Part shown: piece by piece, positions 1 through 12,117 of the stretch | How the letters are laid out: every line of letters starts with the position of its first letter | Position numbering within the stretch: the stretch's first letter is position 1 | DNA from: Mercurialis annua | Lineage: Eukaryota; Streptophyta; Magnoliopsida; Malpighiales; Euphorbiaceae | Assembly (NCBI RefSeq): GCF_937616625.2 | Contig: NC_065571.1 | Span: 21,265,701-21,329,700 of the forward strand | Length of the DNA: 64,000 bases | Direction: 5' to 3' | Translations under genes and position numbers: made by a program | Notes under the pieces: model-generated | Told to the model about the DNA's origin: nothing | Database searches by the model: none | Seen by the model: only the letters and a program-made list of their open reading frames with translations

Positions 1-1718
1 TCTTATTTTGAAAAGATTGTGTTTTATTAAAATGTTTTCCAGATTTATAAATATTTTGGATACGTTTTATAAAAGATTATTTCGGGTTTGACTTGGGTCA
101 CTCAAATTTTGATGTTGAGCCTGGTAGTTGTAATGACTTTCGGTGGTTTTTATAATGATCAATTGGATGTTGCATGCTCGTTTTTTTTAGAGCATGTTAG
201 TTGCCTACAATGTTTATGATTGGTTATATGAGAAGATGTTTGGGTTAAATACGGGTTAAGGCATGCTTGGGTGATTTATGGTTAGGTGGAAATCACATCT
301 TTTTTGTGTTGTTTCGTGTTAGTATGCCTCGTATATTGGCTAAGTTTTCTATGTTAGTTGTTTTATCTTGTTTGTCTCATTGTGAGGATAGCACATGAGG
401 TCATTGCTAGCAGGTGTTGGTTTGGCTTAACCTCGATTTTGGTTTTTAATTGTGAGTAGGACCTTCGTTTAGACCCTGCGTTGCTTTAGTTTCAGTTTCG
501 GGTTACGCTGGGTTTAATGTGTTGTTTTGTGAATCGAAGTCTTAGGGTTTTGATATGAGTAAGATGAAGAAATTTTTTCCTTGGTTGTTTTTGATTATCC
601 TGAACAAGGAGGTTGGAAATTCTTATTCGAAGAGATATATTGGTGTATTAATACACTGGTGTTTTTTGTCAAGATTGGATGATGCGATGCGGGAATTGGT
701 GGTTTGTTTTGTAAAAACGTATGTGATGTATTGTTTTCCCTTGAGTTAAGTTTGAGCTTATTGGGAGTTTATTGTCTTATAAGAGATTTTATAGTAGTTA
801 TCGGTTTGAATTGTGATGACAGTATTGTATGATTTAGTGAATTGCAAGAATGGGGTTTGAGAAATATTTTGAGGCTATCGAGTGCACATCTCACAGAGGG
901 TAATGTCTAGCAAATGTTTTATCGAGTAATTGAGCACAGAGTATGTTCAATAAATAAAAAGAAAATAAATAATTGGTCCATGCATAATAGTACATGCATC
1001 ATATGCATTGAAAAGATTAGAGTTGGATGAAACTCTTTGGGGATGAGAGGTGTCATCACCCTGGCGCACAATTATGTAACGTAGATTTTGGCAATAAAGT
1101 GTTTTTGAGAAAAATGTTTTAAAACGAACTCGCGAGTCACCTTGGGATAAATGTATTTATAAAGTTGATAAATTTCAAATGGTTTGAAATTTTACCGAAA
1201 GGTAGGTAGACAAATACTCTATGATGGTGCTGAATTGATGATTGCGTTATGATTGATTGGTCTGTAGTATCATAATTTTGTGTTTTGTAGGAAGTAGTAT
1301 TGGATATAAGGTTGCACTCGAGTTATTGTTGTAATAAGTATGATAGGATTTTAAGGTCAGGTTGGAAGGCTTACGTGCTAACTTCCGAGTTGTGATTTGA
1401 GAGTTGTTGGATTAGGGGATTTGGTTATGCTCCACGTGTGTGTATATATTGTCATTTTAAAAGAAGTTTGGTTTTTACATGTTCGATTTTGTTTAAACAT
1501 TTTGGTATACTCAAATAGAATATTGTGCGAGCGAGCATATTTTCAATATAAATTTATTTTCCCATTTTGACAAAGGATAAAATTTTATCAGGTTTGAATT
1601 AAAGAGAATAAATATTTTGTTAAGTGAACGGTTTATAGATTTGAAAACTTATTTGAGAGTAAGATGTAACTGTAATTTCAAATACGAATGTTTTGATAAT
1701 TTTAATGTGTTCTCAAAA
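1..1718 (+). mobile_element. R1 LARD-like retrotransposon, internal region (upstream copy, partial)
   Basis: Non-coding internal sequence of the R1 family, cut by the window edge. It matches, block by block, 8,030-9,665 and 33,000-34,966 in the same orientation and 14,360-16,450 in inverse orientation. Shared blocks include one around ATGCATAATAGTACATGCATC (989-1,004) and the 'benefit' block GAGAGGTGTCATCACCCTGG near 1,046. No gag or pol frame is seen. At about 1,718 the homology to E1 stops abruptly, where E1 continues as ordinary internal DNA, and a tandem array begins. A short open frame at 555-749 looks fortuitous. Confidence 0.75.
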
Positions 1719-4242
1719 CTGGATTTGTTTCGTAACCTTTTAAACGGTTGGATTTGTTTCGTAACATTATTTACGTTTTGCTTAAATCTCTAAAAAGGTG
1801 AAATGTTTGGATTTGTTTTCTAACGTTTTAAACGTTTGGCTTAAATCGCTAATAAGGTGAAACACTAGGATTTGTTTCATACCATTTTAAACGTTTGGAT
1901 TTGTTTCATAACGTTTGGCTTAAATCGCTTATAAGATGAAACATTTGATTTTGTTTCAGAACGTTTTAAACGTTTGGCTTAAATCGCTAAAAAGGGGAAA
2001 CGTTAGGATTTGTTTTATAACGTTTTAAACGTTTGGCTTAAATCGATAAATAATTAAACGTTTGGATTTATTTCGTAACGTTTGTAAACATTTGGCTTAA
2101 ATCGCTAAAAATATGAAACGTTTGGATTTAATTCGTAACGTTTTAAACGTTTGATTGGTTTTGTAACGTTTTAAACGTTTGTTTTAAATCGTTAAAAACG
2201 TGAAACGTTTGGATTTGTTTCGTAACGTTTTAAAGGTTTGGATTGGTTTCGTAATGTTTTAAATGTTTGGCTTAAATCGGTAAAAAAGTGAAACGTTTGG
2301 ATTTGATTCGTAACGTTTGTAAACGTTTGGCTTAAATCGCTAAAAATGTTAAACATTTGGATTTGTTTCGTAACGTTTTAAACGTTTGGTTTAAATTGAT
2401 TAAAAGGTGAAACGTTTGGATTCGGTTCTTAGCGTTTGTAAACGTTTGGCTTAAATCGCTAAAAGGTGAAACGTTTGGATTTGTTTCTTAACGTTATAAA
2501 CGTTTGGATTTGTTTCATAAGGTTTTAAACGTTTCGCTTAAATCGCTAAAAAGGTGAAACGTTTGTATTTGTTTCGTGTTAGTTTGTAAACGTTTGTCTT
2601 AAATCGCTAAAAAGGTGAAAAGTTTGGATTTGTTTCGAAACGTTTTAAACGTTTGTCTTAAATTTCTAAAAACGTGAAACATTAGGATTTGTTTAGTAAT
2701 GTTTTACACGTTTTAGCTGAAATATCTATAAAGGTGAAATGTTAGGATTTGTTTCGTAACTTTTTAAATGTTTAAATTGGTTTCGTAACGTTTTAAACGT
2801 TTGGCATAAATTGCTAAAAACGGGAAACGTTTGGATTTATTTTGTAATGTTTGTAAACGTTTGGCTTAAATCGCTAAAAAGGTGAAACATTTAGATTTGT
2901 TTCGTAATGTTTGTATACGTTTGGCTTCAATCGCTAAAAAGGTGAAACGTTAAGATTTGTTTCATAACATTTTAAACATTTGAATTTATTTCGTAACGTT
3001 TTAAACGTTTGGCTTAATTCGCTAAAAAGATGAAACATTTGGTTTTGTTTCAGAACATTTTAAACGTTTGGCTTAAATCGCTAGAAAGGGGAAACGTTAG
3101 GATTTGTTTTATAACGTTTTAAACGTTTGGCTTAAATCGATAAAAGACGAAGCATTTGGATTTGTTTCGTAATGTTTGTAAACGTTTGGCTTAAATCGCT
3201 AAAAATATGAAACGTTTGGATTTAATTCGTAAAGTTTTTAACGTTTGATTGGTTTCGTAACATTTTAAACGTTTGTTTTAAATCGCTAAAACCGTGAAAC
3301 GTGTGGATTTGTTTAATAACGTTTTAAACGTTTGGATTGGTTTCTTAATGTTTTAAACGTTTGGCTTAAATTGCTAAAAAGTGAAACGTTTGGATTTTAT
3401 TCGTAATGTTTGTAAACGTTTGGCTTAAATCGCCAAAAATGTTAAACATTTGGATTTGTTCCGTAACGTTTTAAACGTTTGGTTTAAATTGATATAAAGG
3501 TGAAACGTTTGGATTAAGTTCTTAGCGTTTGTAAACGTTTGGCTTAAATCGCTAATAAACGTTTGGATTTGTTTCGTAACGTTTTAAACGTTTCGCATAA
3601 ATCGCTAAAAAGGTGAAACGTTTGGATTTGTTTCGTGTTAGTTTGTAAACGTTTGGCTTAAATCGCTAAAAAGGTGAAAAGTTTAGATTTGTTTCGAAAC
3701 GTTTGGATTAAATCAATAAAAAGGTGAAACATTAGGATTTGTTTAGTAACGTTTTAAACGTTTTAGCTTAAATATCTATAAAGGTGAAATGTTAGGATTT
3801 GCTTCGTAACGTTTTAAACATTTGGATTGGTTTCGTAACGTTTTAAATGTTTGGCATAAATTGCTAAAAACGTGAAACGTTTGGATGTTTTTCGCAACGT
3901 TTGTAATCGTTTGGCTTAAATCGCAAAAAAGGTGAAACATTTGGATTTGTTTCGTAATGTTTGTATACGTTTGGCTTCAATCGCTAAAAAGATGAAACGT
4001 TATGATTTGTTTCGCAACGTTTTAAACATTTGGATTTGTTTCGTATAATTTTAAACGTTTGGCTTAAATCGCTAAAAAGGTGAAACGTTAGGATTTGTTT
4101 CGTAATGTTTTAAACGTTTGGCTTAAATCGCTAAAAAGGGGAAACGTTGGGATTTATTTTGTTTTAAACGTCTGGATTTTTTTCGTAACATTTTAAACGT
4201 TTGGCTTAAATCGCTAAAAAGGTGACACGTTAGGATTTGTTT
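1719..4242 (+). repeat. Tandem array of ~59-bp units inside an R1 element (array 1)
   Basis: About 2.5 kb of diverged head-to-tail units. The basic unit is about 59 bp: CGTTTGGCTTAAATCGCTAA, then AAAGGTGAAA, then CGTTAGGATTTGTTTCGTAA, then CGTTTTAAA. Shortened units of about 29 bp, lacking the TTAAATCGCTAAAAAGGTGAAA part, are interspersed. A higher-order repeat of about 1.05-1.1 kb is visible: distinctive variants at 2,391, 2,571 and 2,911 recur at 3,481, 3,628 and 3,961. The array runs directly into LTR A with no purine tract between them. It occupies the place of roughly the last 1.4 kb of the R1 internal region. Confidence 0.9.
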
Positions 4243-6966
4243 TGTAATATCTCGTGTTTCCGACTTGTTTTGTTGGTTTGATTATCCATTTAAAGTTTGG
4301 TTTGTGATGAACTTTGGTTATGTTTCGCTTCGACATGTTCTCGTTGTGATTCTGACTTGGTTTTGGATTGATATATGTTAGATTAGCATATGTGGTACCT
4401 TGGTTATGTCATGTTGAGCGTTTGATGTTGAATTAATTTATTTCCGGGTTGTCATCGAAACAATGTTTACATGTTTTCCAAATCTGCCATGCTGTAGTAA
4501 AACATTCATATCTCCTAATTCAACCGTTGGATCGAGCTGCATTTTTCATATGTTGTACCTAAGAGGATTGCCTTTCATTCGATGGTTCGGATCGTAGATT
4601 TGATTCTTTTTTGGGTCAACCAGACCTGTGAACGAGACCTACTCGGTAGAACACGCCTTAGGTCCGGTCCACTTCATTTTTTGTTGTGGCAGTGGGTCAA
4701 CCAAACCTAGAACCAGACCTGCTGGGTAAAACCGGCCGTATGTCCGGTTAGCTTCATTTTTACCTATTTCAAACCCCGTTTCTACGACCTAATCAGCCCG
4801 ATTCGATTTTTAAAACCCTAAACACATTCTAAGCTATTCCTACGCGATTTTCCTCTAATTAGTGGTGTCCAAAATATTTGATAAGTGATTTAATTCTCAT
4901 TGTTTCATCTCAATTCTTTGTTTTACATGTGATTCAATTCTCAGATCAATCTACCTTTGTTTCTCAATTTATTGGCTGAGATTGATTAAGTAATTATGGG
5001 TTTTGATTTTTTTTGCTTTCAAAAGGTATGTAATCCCTATTCCTTTGATTTTTATGTAGAGAATCCTAGGTTGTGTTGGATTGGTTATTTGTGTGTTGTG
5101 GCTCATATATTTTGATCTTTGTTGTTATTAAATCTGTAATACTATTAAGGGTTAAGCTTAACATGATTGTTGATGATTAAACAAGTAAATTATAGGGTTT
5201 CAATGAATTGTATGCTATACCTTGAATTTGTTACTGATTTAGAAAGGTTTAGGGAAGCTGAAAATGTATGATATAGGGTTGTTTTGGTGCTTGTTTGGCA
5301 AATTGATTGATGGAGTTAGGGCTGTAAATGCTTAGACACGCATGGTTGAATTGATTGTTGTGTTGGGTAATGTCTTGGCTGCCTATGGTTGCATCTAAAG
5401 GTGTTTTGTTGTCCGTGGCAAGTTGACATTGTTTATGTTGATTGACAAAGGTCTTGCATGAATATAGCGAAGTCATGTTATGTCTTGGCATGCTAAATTG
5501 ATGGTTTTGATTAAGTATTTCATATCTGAATTGAGTATGTTAAATATGTTTTAAACCATATTTGACTTCATTGTGGTGACTTGTTTAAGTCATAAATACT
5601 TCAAGTGCAGTTTTCCAAGTGTTGGCAAACTGTTTAACACTTGTTGTTAGTGTTAAACTTGGGTTTTGTTAAGCTTAAATTGAGTTCTCAATTTTCAAAT
5701 AACTTTGGTTTTGATTTAAGGAATTGGTTTCAAACTTGATTTACATTATGGCTTATGGTTGGGCCGGGTTAGACGACACGTTGTGTTGAGCATATAGTTG
5801 ATATATGGCTAACACACTACTCTGGGTTTTCTTTGATTTCGAAAGGTGTTGTTTGAAATTAACACTACTCTGGATTGTTTTTAAAACGAGAACTCATCTA
5901 AGTTTAACTAATTATTGTATTGGTTGGATATGTATGTACTTTGGCTTTGGGATTACTTGTGTTTCAGATGTTGTTTTTTGATTGTGTTTGAGATGCTAGT
6001 CCTATGTGGTGCCTAGTATTCTTAGAGTTAGGGGTTGAATGAATTTTAACTTATATATTGTTTTAGACCCGTCGAATGCTCGTGCTTCAGAGTCTACGCA
6101 GGATTAGCTGTTTGCCAATACTTTCACGGGGATTAGCTAGTAGTGAGTTTGCAGTGTTATTTACCGCCTTATTAAGTACCGCAATTATTTTAGTATATAA
6201 ACTGTTTTCGAACTGTTTTAAACGATTGTGTATCTGGATTGGAACGAGCTACTCGATAGGCTTGTATCGAGACTATGTCCACCGGTAAGTACTCTGGGAT
6301 CGGCAGACTAATGTCTTGCTTACGCTGGTATATGACGAGGATTTATTCCCGTCTACTCTAGGTTCGGTATGATACGTCATACTTACGCTGGGATCATTTC
6401 AATACTATTATTTCCATAATCTTATGTATATTAGTATAAAAGGATTTATTTTAAGGGTTTTGAACTTAATAAATGTAAATAGCATTATGAACTCATCTCA
6501 GTATATCTGACCCCGTTATTTTTCTAATTTTTCCAGGCTTTATGATTTGAGAGTGTTGGTCGATCTCCAATTTCTTGCTTTCCCTCGGAGGTTTATTTAT
6601 TTTAATAAAACTAGTCAACTATTTTTACTCTTAGACCGTAGTAGAATTAGTTAGTCGTTTATGTTTATTTCATACATTGGTTTATTAGAGTGGTCCGATT
6701 ATTTCTATATTGATGTTGTCATGTATACATTGGATTTGACATGTCGTTGAGTCTCGGGTTTTAGCCGAGCGTTTCAGATAATTAAGTTGTGATTATGTTG
6801 TTATATAAACTGTTAGACTTAGGTTGGAGTCTCGGTTGCCCCCGAGCAGTGGTTTTCTTGTAGGTTTATTCTGATTGTATGCTATGCACGAGGCTTGCTA
6901 CGGGTTTTGGTACGACCATACCCATACCCTAGCGCCGGTCGCGATCCTTGAAATTGGGTCGTGACA
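4243..6966 (+). mobile_element. R1 LTR A (2,724 bp), full length, shared by two forward copies
   Basis: The LTR starts TGTAATATCTCGTG and ends GGGTCGTGACA, the TG...CA ends expected of an LTR, and is followed after four bases by a tRNA-Met primer site. It aligns along its length with LTR B (28,009-32,207) and, inverted, with the LTRs of E1 and of the nested element. Internal R1 sequence lies on both sides, so it is at once the 3' LTR of an upstream copy and the 5' LTR of the copy that continues at 6,967. The small frame at 6,076-6,288 recurs in LTR B only because the DNA is conserved. Confidence 0.85.
4613..4776 (+). promoter_or_regulatory. Duplicated CCGGACC-type inverted-repeat module in LTR A
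   Basis: Two tandem modules with a period of 81 bp start GGGTCAACC at 4,613 and 4,694. Each contains AGACCT-type half-sites followed by the reverse complement (AGGTCCGGT, ATGTCCGGTT), so each can fold on itself. They lie just before CCTATTTCAAACC, the place where LTR B has the TATA-like TATTTAAAA. E1 LTRs carry a different dyad cluster at the equivalent place. A regulatory role is inferred. Confidence 0.5.
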
Positions 6967-6970
6967 AAGT

Positions 6971-6982
6971 TGGTTTCAGAGC
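6971..6982 (+). other. Primer binding site (tRNA-iMet type) after LTR A
   Basis: TGGTTTCAGAGC differs in one base from TGGTATCAGAGC, the complement of the 3' end of plant initiator methionine tRNA. It lies four bases after the LTR end. Confidence 0.8.
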
Positions 6983-7208
6983 TTTGGTTTCAAACCAAGG
7001 CCAATTTTTGCATGTTATGTGTTTACTGCTTTAAGGCATGTTAAGTTGTTGTTGTGTCATATGATCTACTGCGGAATTAGGATTCAAGTCTTGTCTTTTG
7101 AAACGTCATCTTTTGTTTTCAAAACTTTCTACGTTCAACTATAAAAATATTGAGTGTCGATCTTATGTGTTACGTATGCTTTAATTTGGAATGTTTATTG
7201 CTTATTCA

Positions 7209-7400
7209 TTGGGTGATTTGTTGGCTATTGTGCCATATATGAGATATACTTTGGGTGATGTTTTGTTGGCTGTTGTACCTTATATGGTGTTTACTTAGGG
7301 TGCCGTTTTGGTTGGTTGTTGTGCCATATATGGTGTTTACTTCCGGTGATGTTTTATTGGCTGTTATGCCATATATGATGTTTACCTTGGGTGATTAATT
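7209..7400 (+). repeat. Leader minisatellite, ~44 bp x 4
   Basis: Imperfect head-to-tail copies begin at about 7,211, 7,253, 7,297, 7,344 and 7,389 (spacings 42-47 bp). Each has the pattern GGTGATGTTTTGTTGGCTG, then TTGTGCCATATATG and TGTTTACTT. The same repeat is in the E1 leader (17,066-17,290). It is collapsed in the copy after LTR B near 32,343. The recombinant junctions of the nested element fall at its first copy. Confidence 0.8.
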
Positions 7401-9665
7401 GTTGGCTTTTATGCTCTGGATGATTTTGATTGTAATTGGATTGCTTTCACCTTGTTGGTAAGTACATTTGGCTTTTGCCGTGTTCGTTGGTTGCTAAGTA
7501 TGCTGCCATGTATGAGGATCCATTAGGCGTTGGCCTTGTTTTGCTTTATTAGGATTTTTGTGATAAATATTTAAGCATGTTTTGTGCCTTTATGTTGTTT
7601 GACCGAACGTTGGTTTTATAGTTTTATCAAGGTAATTGTTTTGATTTGGTTTGTATTTTGACACGAGAGCCGGATGACAGGTCTGGTCATAGTACTTAAA
7701 AAATGTGATTTTTGATTATTTTGCAAGTACAACGAATTTCTCATATTTCAGAATCTTACGTTGTACTTGGTATTGACCGCAGATTATTTTCAATATAATA
7801 GTATTTATGATAGATGTCAAGTCTTGAGGATTTAATATTTAAATTGTTATTTTTTTACCATATTGTGGTATGTCGACCTTTGAGGTGTCGTTGGTCATAT
7901 ATTTTGGGTATGTTATGTTTGGCTGGAGTACGTGTTTACTGAATAGTTGTTTGCGGTTAACAATCTTTTCACTTGAATATTTGAGTTGATGTTTTATGTT
8001 TGGGTTATTCTGAGCTCCTATTTTGAAAGATTGGGATTTTACTTAATTGCATTATTTTTGGATTTATAGATGTTTCGAAAACGTTTTATAAATGCTTATT
8101 GTGGGTGTGACTTAGTCACTCAATTTGGGAGTTGAGTTTCAAAATTGTAATAAATTGGCTAACTCGATGGTTTTTGTGGATTAAGTAACTTTGGAAATTT
8201 TAATCAACTGATTTATAAACGAGGTTTACGCGAAGTGATTTATTTTTAACCGTGGGGTCAACTAGAACTTGAAATTTTTTGTGATTGACTTTATATCTCG
8301 TAACAAGTTTTGATATATATTTTGATCGATGGAATGCTACTTATTGTTCTTGGTTTCGACGAGTCGGAGTGTGTTGTAGCATACTTTCTTTTTTCTTTTT
8401 ACATATCTTAGGGTTAATTGTGATTAACGACATGCTTGGGTGGTTTGTGGTTTGTAGAATTCGTAATCTTTTGGTATTATTTTATGTTGTATACCTCGCA
8501 TATTTGGTTAATTTATATTGGTTGAATTTGTTTTGTTTCGTCGTGCGAAGTAGCACGTGAGGTAATTTCTTTCATGCGTTGCATTGGCTTAACCTCGATG
8601 ATTGGTGTTGATTTGTGAGTCAAATCTTTGCTTATCCCCTGCGTTTTAGTTTATTGTTTTATTTGGATAATGTTTGGTTTGATGTATCGTTTTGTGGTTT
8701 GAGGTCATTTTGGAAATGGTATTGAGGAAGGTAATTATCTGGAACAGTTAGTGGTTTCTGATTATCCAAAAAAAGGATGTTGGAACTTGACCCGAGGAGA
8801 TAGAATGATGTATTAATACCTTGGCGCTTTATTAAGTTGGATGATGCAATTCTGGAATTTAAGGTAAGTTTTGTAGTGGCGAATATGATGTATTGTTTTC
8901 TTTATGTATAAGTTTTAGTTTGGTTGAAGTTTGATTGAATATTACTTTTACATAAGAGAATTTAGTGGAGTTAATGATTTGATATAGTATGATAGCATTG
9001 TATAATTTAGTGGATTGCAACTATGGAGTTTGAGAAATATTTTGAGACTATCGGGTGCACATCTCACAGAGTGTAATGCCTAGCAAATGTTTTATCGAGA
9101 AACTGATTTTAAATGTTGATTTGTTAATGTATTTAAAATTTTTTATCACATAATTGTGCCCAGACATATCATGAACATGCATTTTGAATGTGACGAATAG
9201 GAAATAACATCAAGCATTGAGTATGTTCAGTAAATAAAAAATAAATAAATAATTGATACATGCATAATAGTACATGCATCACGTGCATGGATACGATAAC
9301 AATGGATGCAACTCTTTGGCGATGAGAGGTGTCATCACACTACGCACAATTATGTAAACGAGATTTTTATCGATAATTTTTTTTGAGAAAGATGTTTTGA
9401 ACTCGCGAGTCACATTATGATAAATGTAAGTATAAAGTTGTTGGATTTCAAATGATTTTGAATTTTTTTACCGAAAGGTAACTAGACAAATACTATGTGA
9501 TGTTAGTGGTGAATTGAGGACGATTACATTTTAAAAAATCGGGCTGTATTGTTGGAATAACTTTATTTTGTAGGATTTAGTGTTAGTTAGAAGGTTGCAC
9601 TCGAGATATTGTTTCGATAAGTATGATAAGATGTTAGAGTTGGATTGGAAAGCTTATGTGTGAAA

Positions 9666-11974
9666 AATCCATATTAGAACGTGCCAAAGTAATAATAACA
9701 AAACAGTCGTACCAATACGACAATCCAAAGTATAGAAATCAAACACTAAACTAGTTCTACTGCGGTCTAAGAAGTAAAACAGTTGACTAGTTTTATTGAA
9801 ATAAAAACCACCGAGGAAAGTAAAGAAACGGATATGACCAACGCTCTCAAATCATAACCCTAAAAAAATTGGGAAAACAATGGGGTTAGATATACTGAGA
9901 TGAGTTCATAATGCTATTTACATTTATTAAGGTTAAAACCCTTAAACCAAATCCTTTTATACTAATATACTTAAGATTATGGAAATAATAGTATTGAAAT
10001 GATCCTAGCGTATGTATGACGTATCATCCCGTATATGACGGGAACAAATCCTCGTCATATACCAGCGTAAGTATGACGTATATGACGGGAACAAATCCTC
10101 GTCATATACCAGCATAAGCAAGACATTAGTCTGACGATCCCAGAGTACTTACCGGTGCACACAGTCTCAATACAAGCCTATCGAGTAGCTCGTTCCAATC
10201 CAGATCCACAATCGCTTAAAACAGTTCAAAAACAGTTTATATACTAAAATAATTGCGGTACTTAATAAAGCGGCAAATAACACTACAAACTCACTACTTC
10301 CTTATCCACGTGAATCTTGGCAAACAGCTAACCTTGCGTAAACTGCGAAGCACGAGCAGTCGACGGGTCCAAAACAATGTATAAGTTAAAATCCGATCAA
10401 CCCCTAACTCTAAGAATACTAGACACCACATAGGACTAGCATCTTGAACAAAACCAAAGTACAATCCAAGTAAGGTAAACAACCATATACCAAACAAACC
10501 AAAGAATTCATACCATTCACTTTATACAATTTAGGCAAGTTAGCTTAGATGAGTTCTTATCCTTAATACAAAACCAAAGTTCTTTTCATAACTTAAATAG
10601 TTCTTTTAAACCAAAGAGTTTCCCAAAGTAGTGTGTTAGCCTTAACTATAATATAGCTCAACACAACATGTCGGGCGACACAACTCTAACCCGACCCAAA
10701 CGTATACCAATGTATAAACCAAAGTAAAACCGAAGTCCTTTAAATAAACCAAAGTCATTTGAAATAAGAATTCAATCTGTTGCTTAACAATACCACCACA
10801 ATATGAAGCAAAAACCATATATCTTGCCAAAACTTGGCAAGTAACACCCTAAGTATACACTGCTCAATAAGCCACCTTAAATGAAATCAATATGATTTAA
10901 ATGTATTTTACCAACTTAACTCAAATCTGAAATACAACTTAGATAGGCACAAAACCTTTGGAAAAATCCACCACACTTATATACTATGTCAACCATTGAG
11001 TATTCAAGCAACTCAAGGTAAACGAACATCTTGTATGTGTCACAATAGTTTTATAAAACATAATTCCAGCCCTTAACATTTTGATTAAAAACCACCCTAA
11101 GTAGGCAATATAACCTTAGCTGAAAACAATGATTAAACAACCAATCGAAAGAACACCCAATGTACTCATATAACTCTTAAAATAATCTTTTATAAGTATT
11201 TCCAGCCATGCATATTCGTTCTTAAAACAACGAATTACTTAAAGAAAGCCACAATTTTGCTTAGCATTCATAACTAGCTAAACATCTCAAGCCACCTAAT
11301 GTATCATTGTCTAACTAGCAACCTATTACCAATCTCATTAAGATTTCTAGATTTATGTTAATGTCCAAAAACAGAATTTAGAACCAAATAACATAGCCAT
11401 TTGATAAACCTTTCAATTAAAACGACCAATCCAATCCACCCAAAGTATAATTTACATTCATAAGCCAATAAAAATACCAAATCTATATTTCCAGATTTAA
11501 CATTAAGAGCAAAACAAAAAATAAATCACAACACCCTACAAATAGATGTAACACAACAATCTAAAAATAGAACACATAGAACTATCATAAAACAAAGTTC
11601 GTGCCCGCTAAGTATAGTTCTCACCCGCGAACTTCAACAGCATTAGTTATCGATCGCTAACGATAGTTCGCGCCCGCAAACTCAACAAAAACACGATCCG
11701 GATGACCAGATTTTAGTAAATCATCTCAAGAACAACATATCCGAACGGTGGCCCGATGCGACGGTGCAATTGGGAGATATGGACATTTTACTAAAGCATG
11801 TCATATAGGGAAAACACATAAATACTTTCTCGATAGGCTCAGAACCTAATCAAAACAACGCACCGAAGGTTATGCAAACCAAACCATGGTTTCAGAGAAC
11901 CAAACCACCAAGGACCAAACCAAAACACATCAAAAAATCATCGGAACAAGCCGAAAAAAACACGGGGTATTACA
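9666..11974 (-). mobile_element. E1 3' LTR, truncated (2,309 bp)
   Basis: Ends CACGGGGTATTACA, the reverse complement of the R1 LTR start. It matches the 5' LTR of E1 from about 17,757 onward, but the last roughly 250 bp of the LTR (sense orientation) are missing at 9,665. Relative to the 5' LTR it also lacks about 310 bp (25,834-26,143 there), including the TATA-like box. A short internal duplication of the U5 stretch containing CCTCGTCATATACCAGC is visible at 10,033-10,110. Confidence 0.75.
11596..11682 (-). promoter_or_regulatory. CpG-rich 18-bp dyad cluster in E1 3' LTR
   Basis: Dyads of 18 bp lie at 11,596-11,613, 11,616-11,633 and 11,665-11,682, with a decayed one at about 11,645-11,662. 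They form two pairs at a 20-bp pitch, 29 bp between the inner starts. Example: AGTTCTCACCCGCGAACT. The spacing is identical to that in the 5' LTR (26,144-26,230). Confidence 0.7.
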
Positions 11975-11987
11975 ATCTCCCCAACTT
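11975..11987 (-). other. Polypurine tract of E1
   Basis: The minus strand reads AAGTTGGGGAGAT and directly abuts the LTR start TGTAATACCCCGTG. Position and composition fit the plus-strand priming site of an LTR retrotransposon. Confidence 0.75.
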
Positions 11988-12117
11988 ATAAACAAAATCG
12001 TCCTCGATTTTAACAAAAAGCACAAAACACAATAAACACGCACAAAGCAACCAGAGTAAAACATATAACACAAATTCAAAGTACTAGCATAGCATCGAAC
12101 ATTTGAAGCAACGTTAA

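Larger units (their letters stand above)
6967..9665 (+). mobile_element. R1 internal region, 5' part of the middle forward copy
   Basis: Follows LTR A and is collinear with 32,220-34,966 and, inverted, with 14,700-17,501. It contains the leader with a 44-bp tandem repeat and several blocks shared by all copies. No retrotransposon protein motif is present in any frame. It ends at about 9,665, where E1 begins in the opposite orientation; the homologous sequence resumes at 26,524. The two parts together give an internal region of about 4.2 kb, close to that of E1 once its MITE is removed. About 130 bp expected at the junction appears to be missing. Confidence 0.75.

Noticed and set aside
6076..6288. 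Frame conserved between LTR A (6,076), LTR B (30,483) and E1 (10,294, minus)
   Set aside because: Conserved only because it lies in the LTR R/U5 region; no start context, domain or frame-preserving change pattern that I can see.
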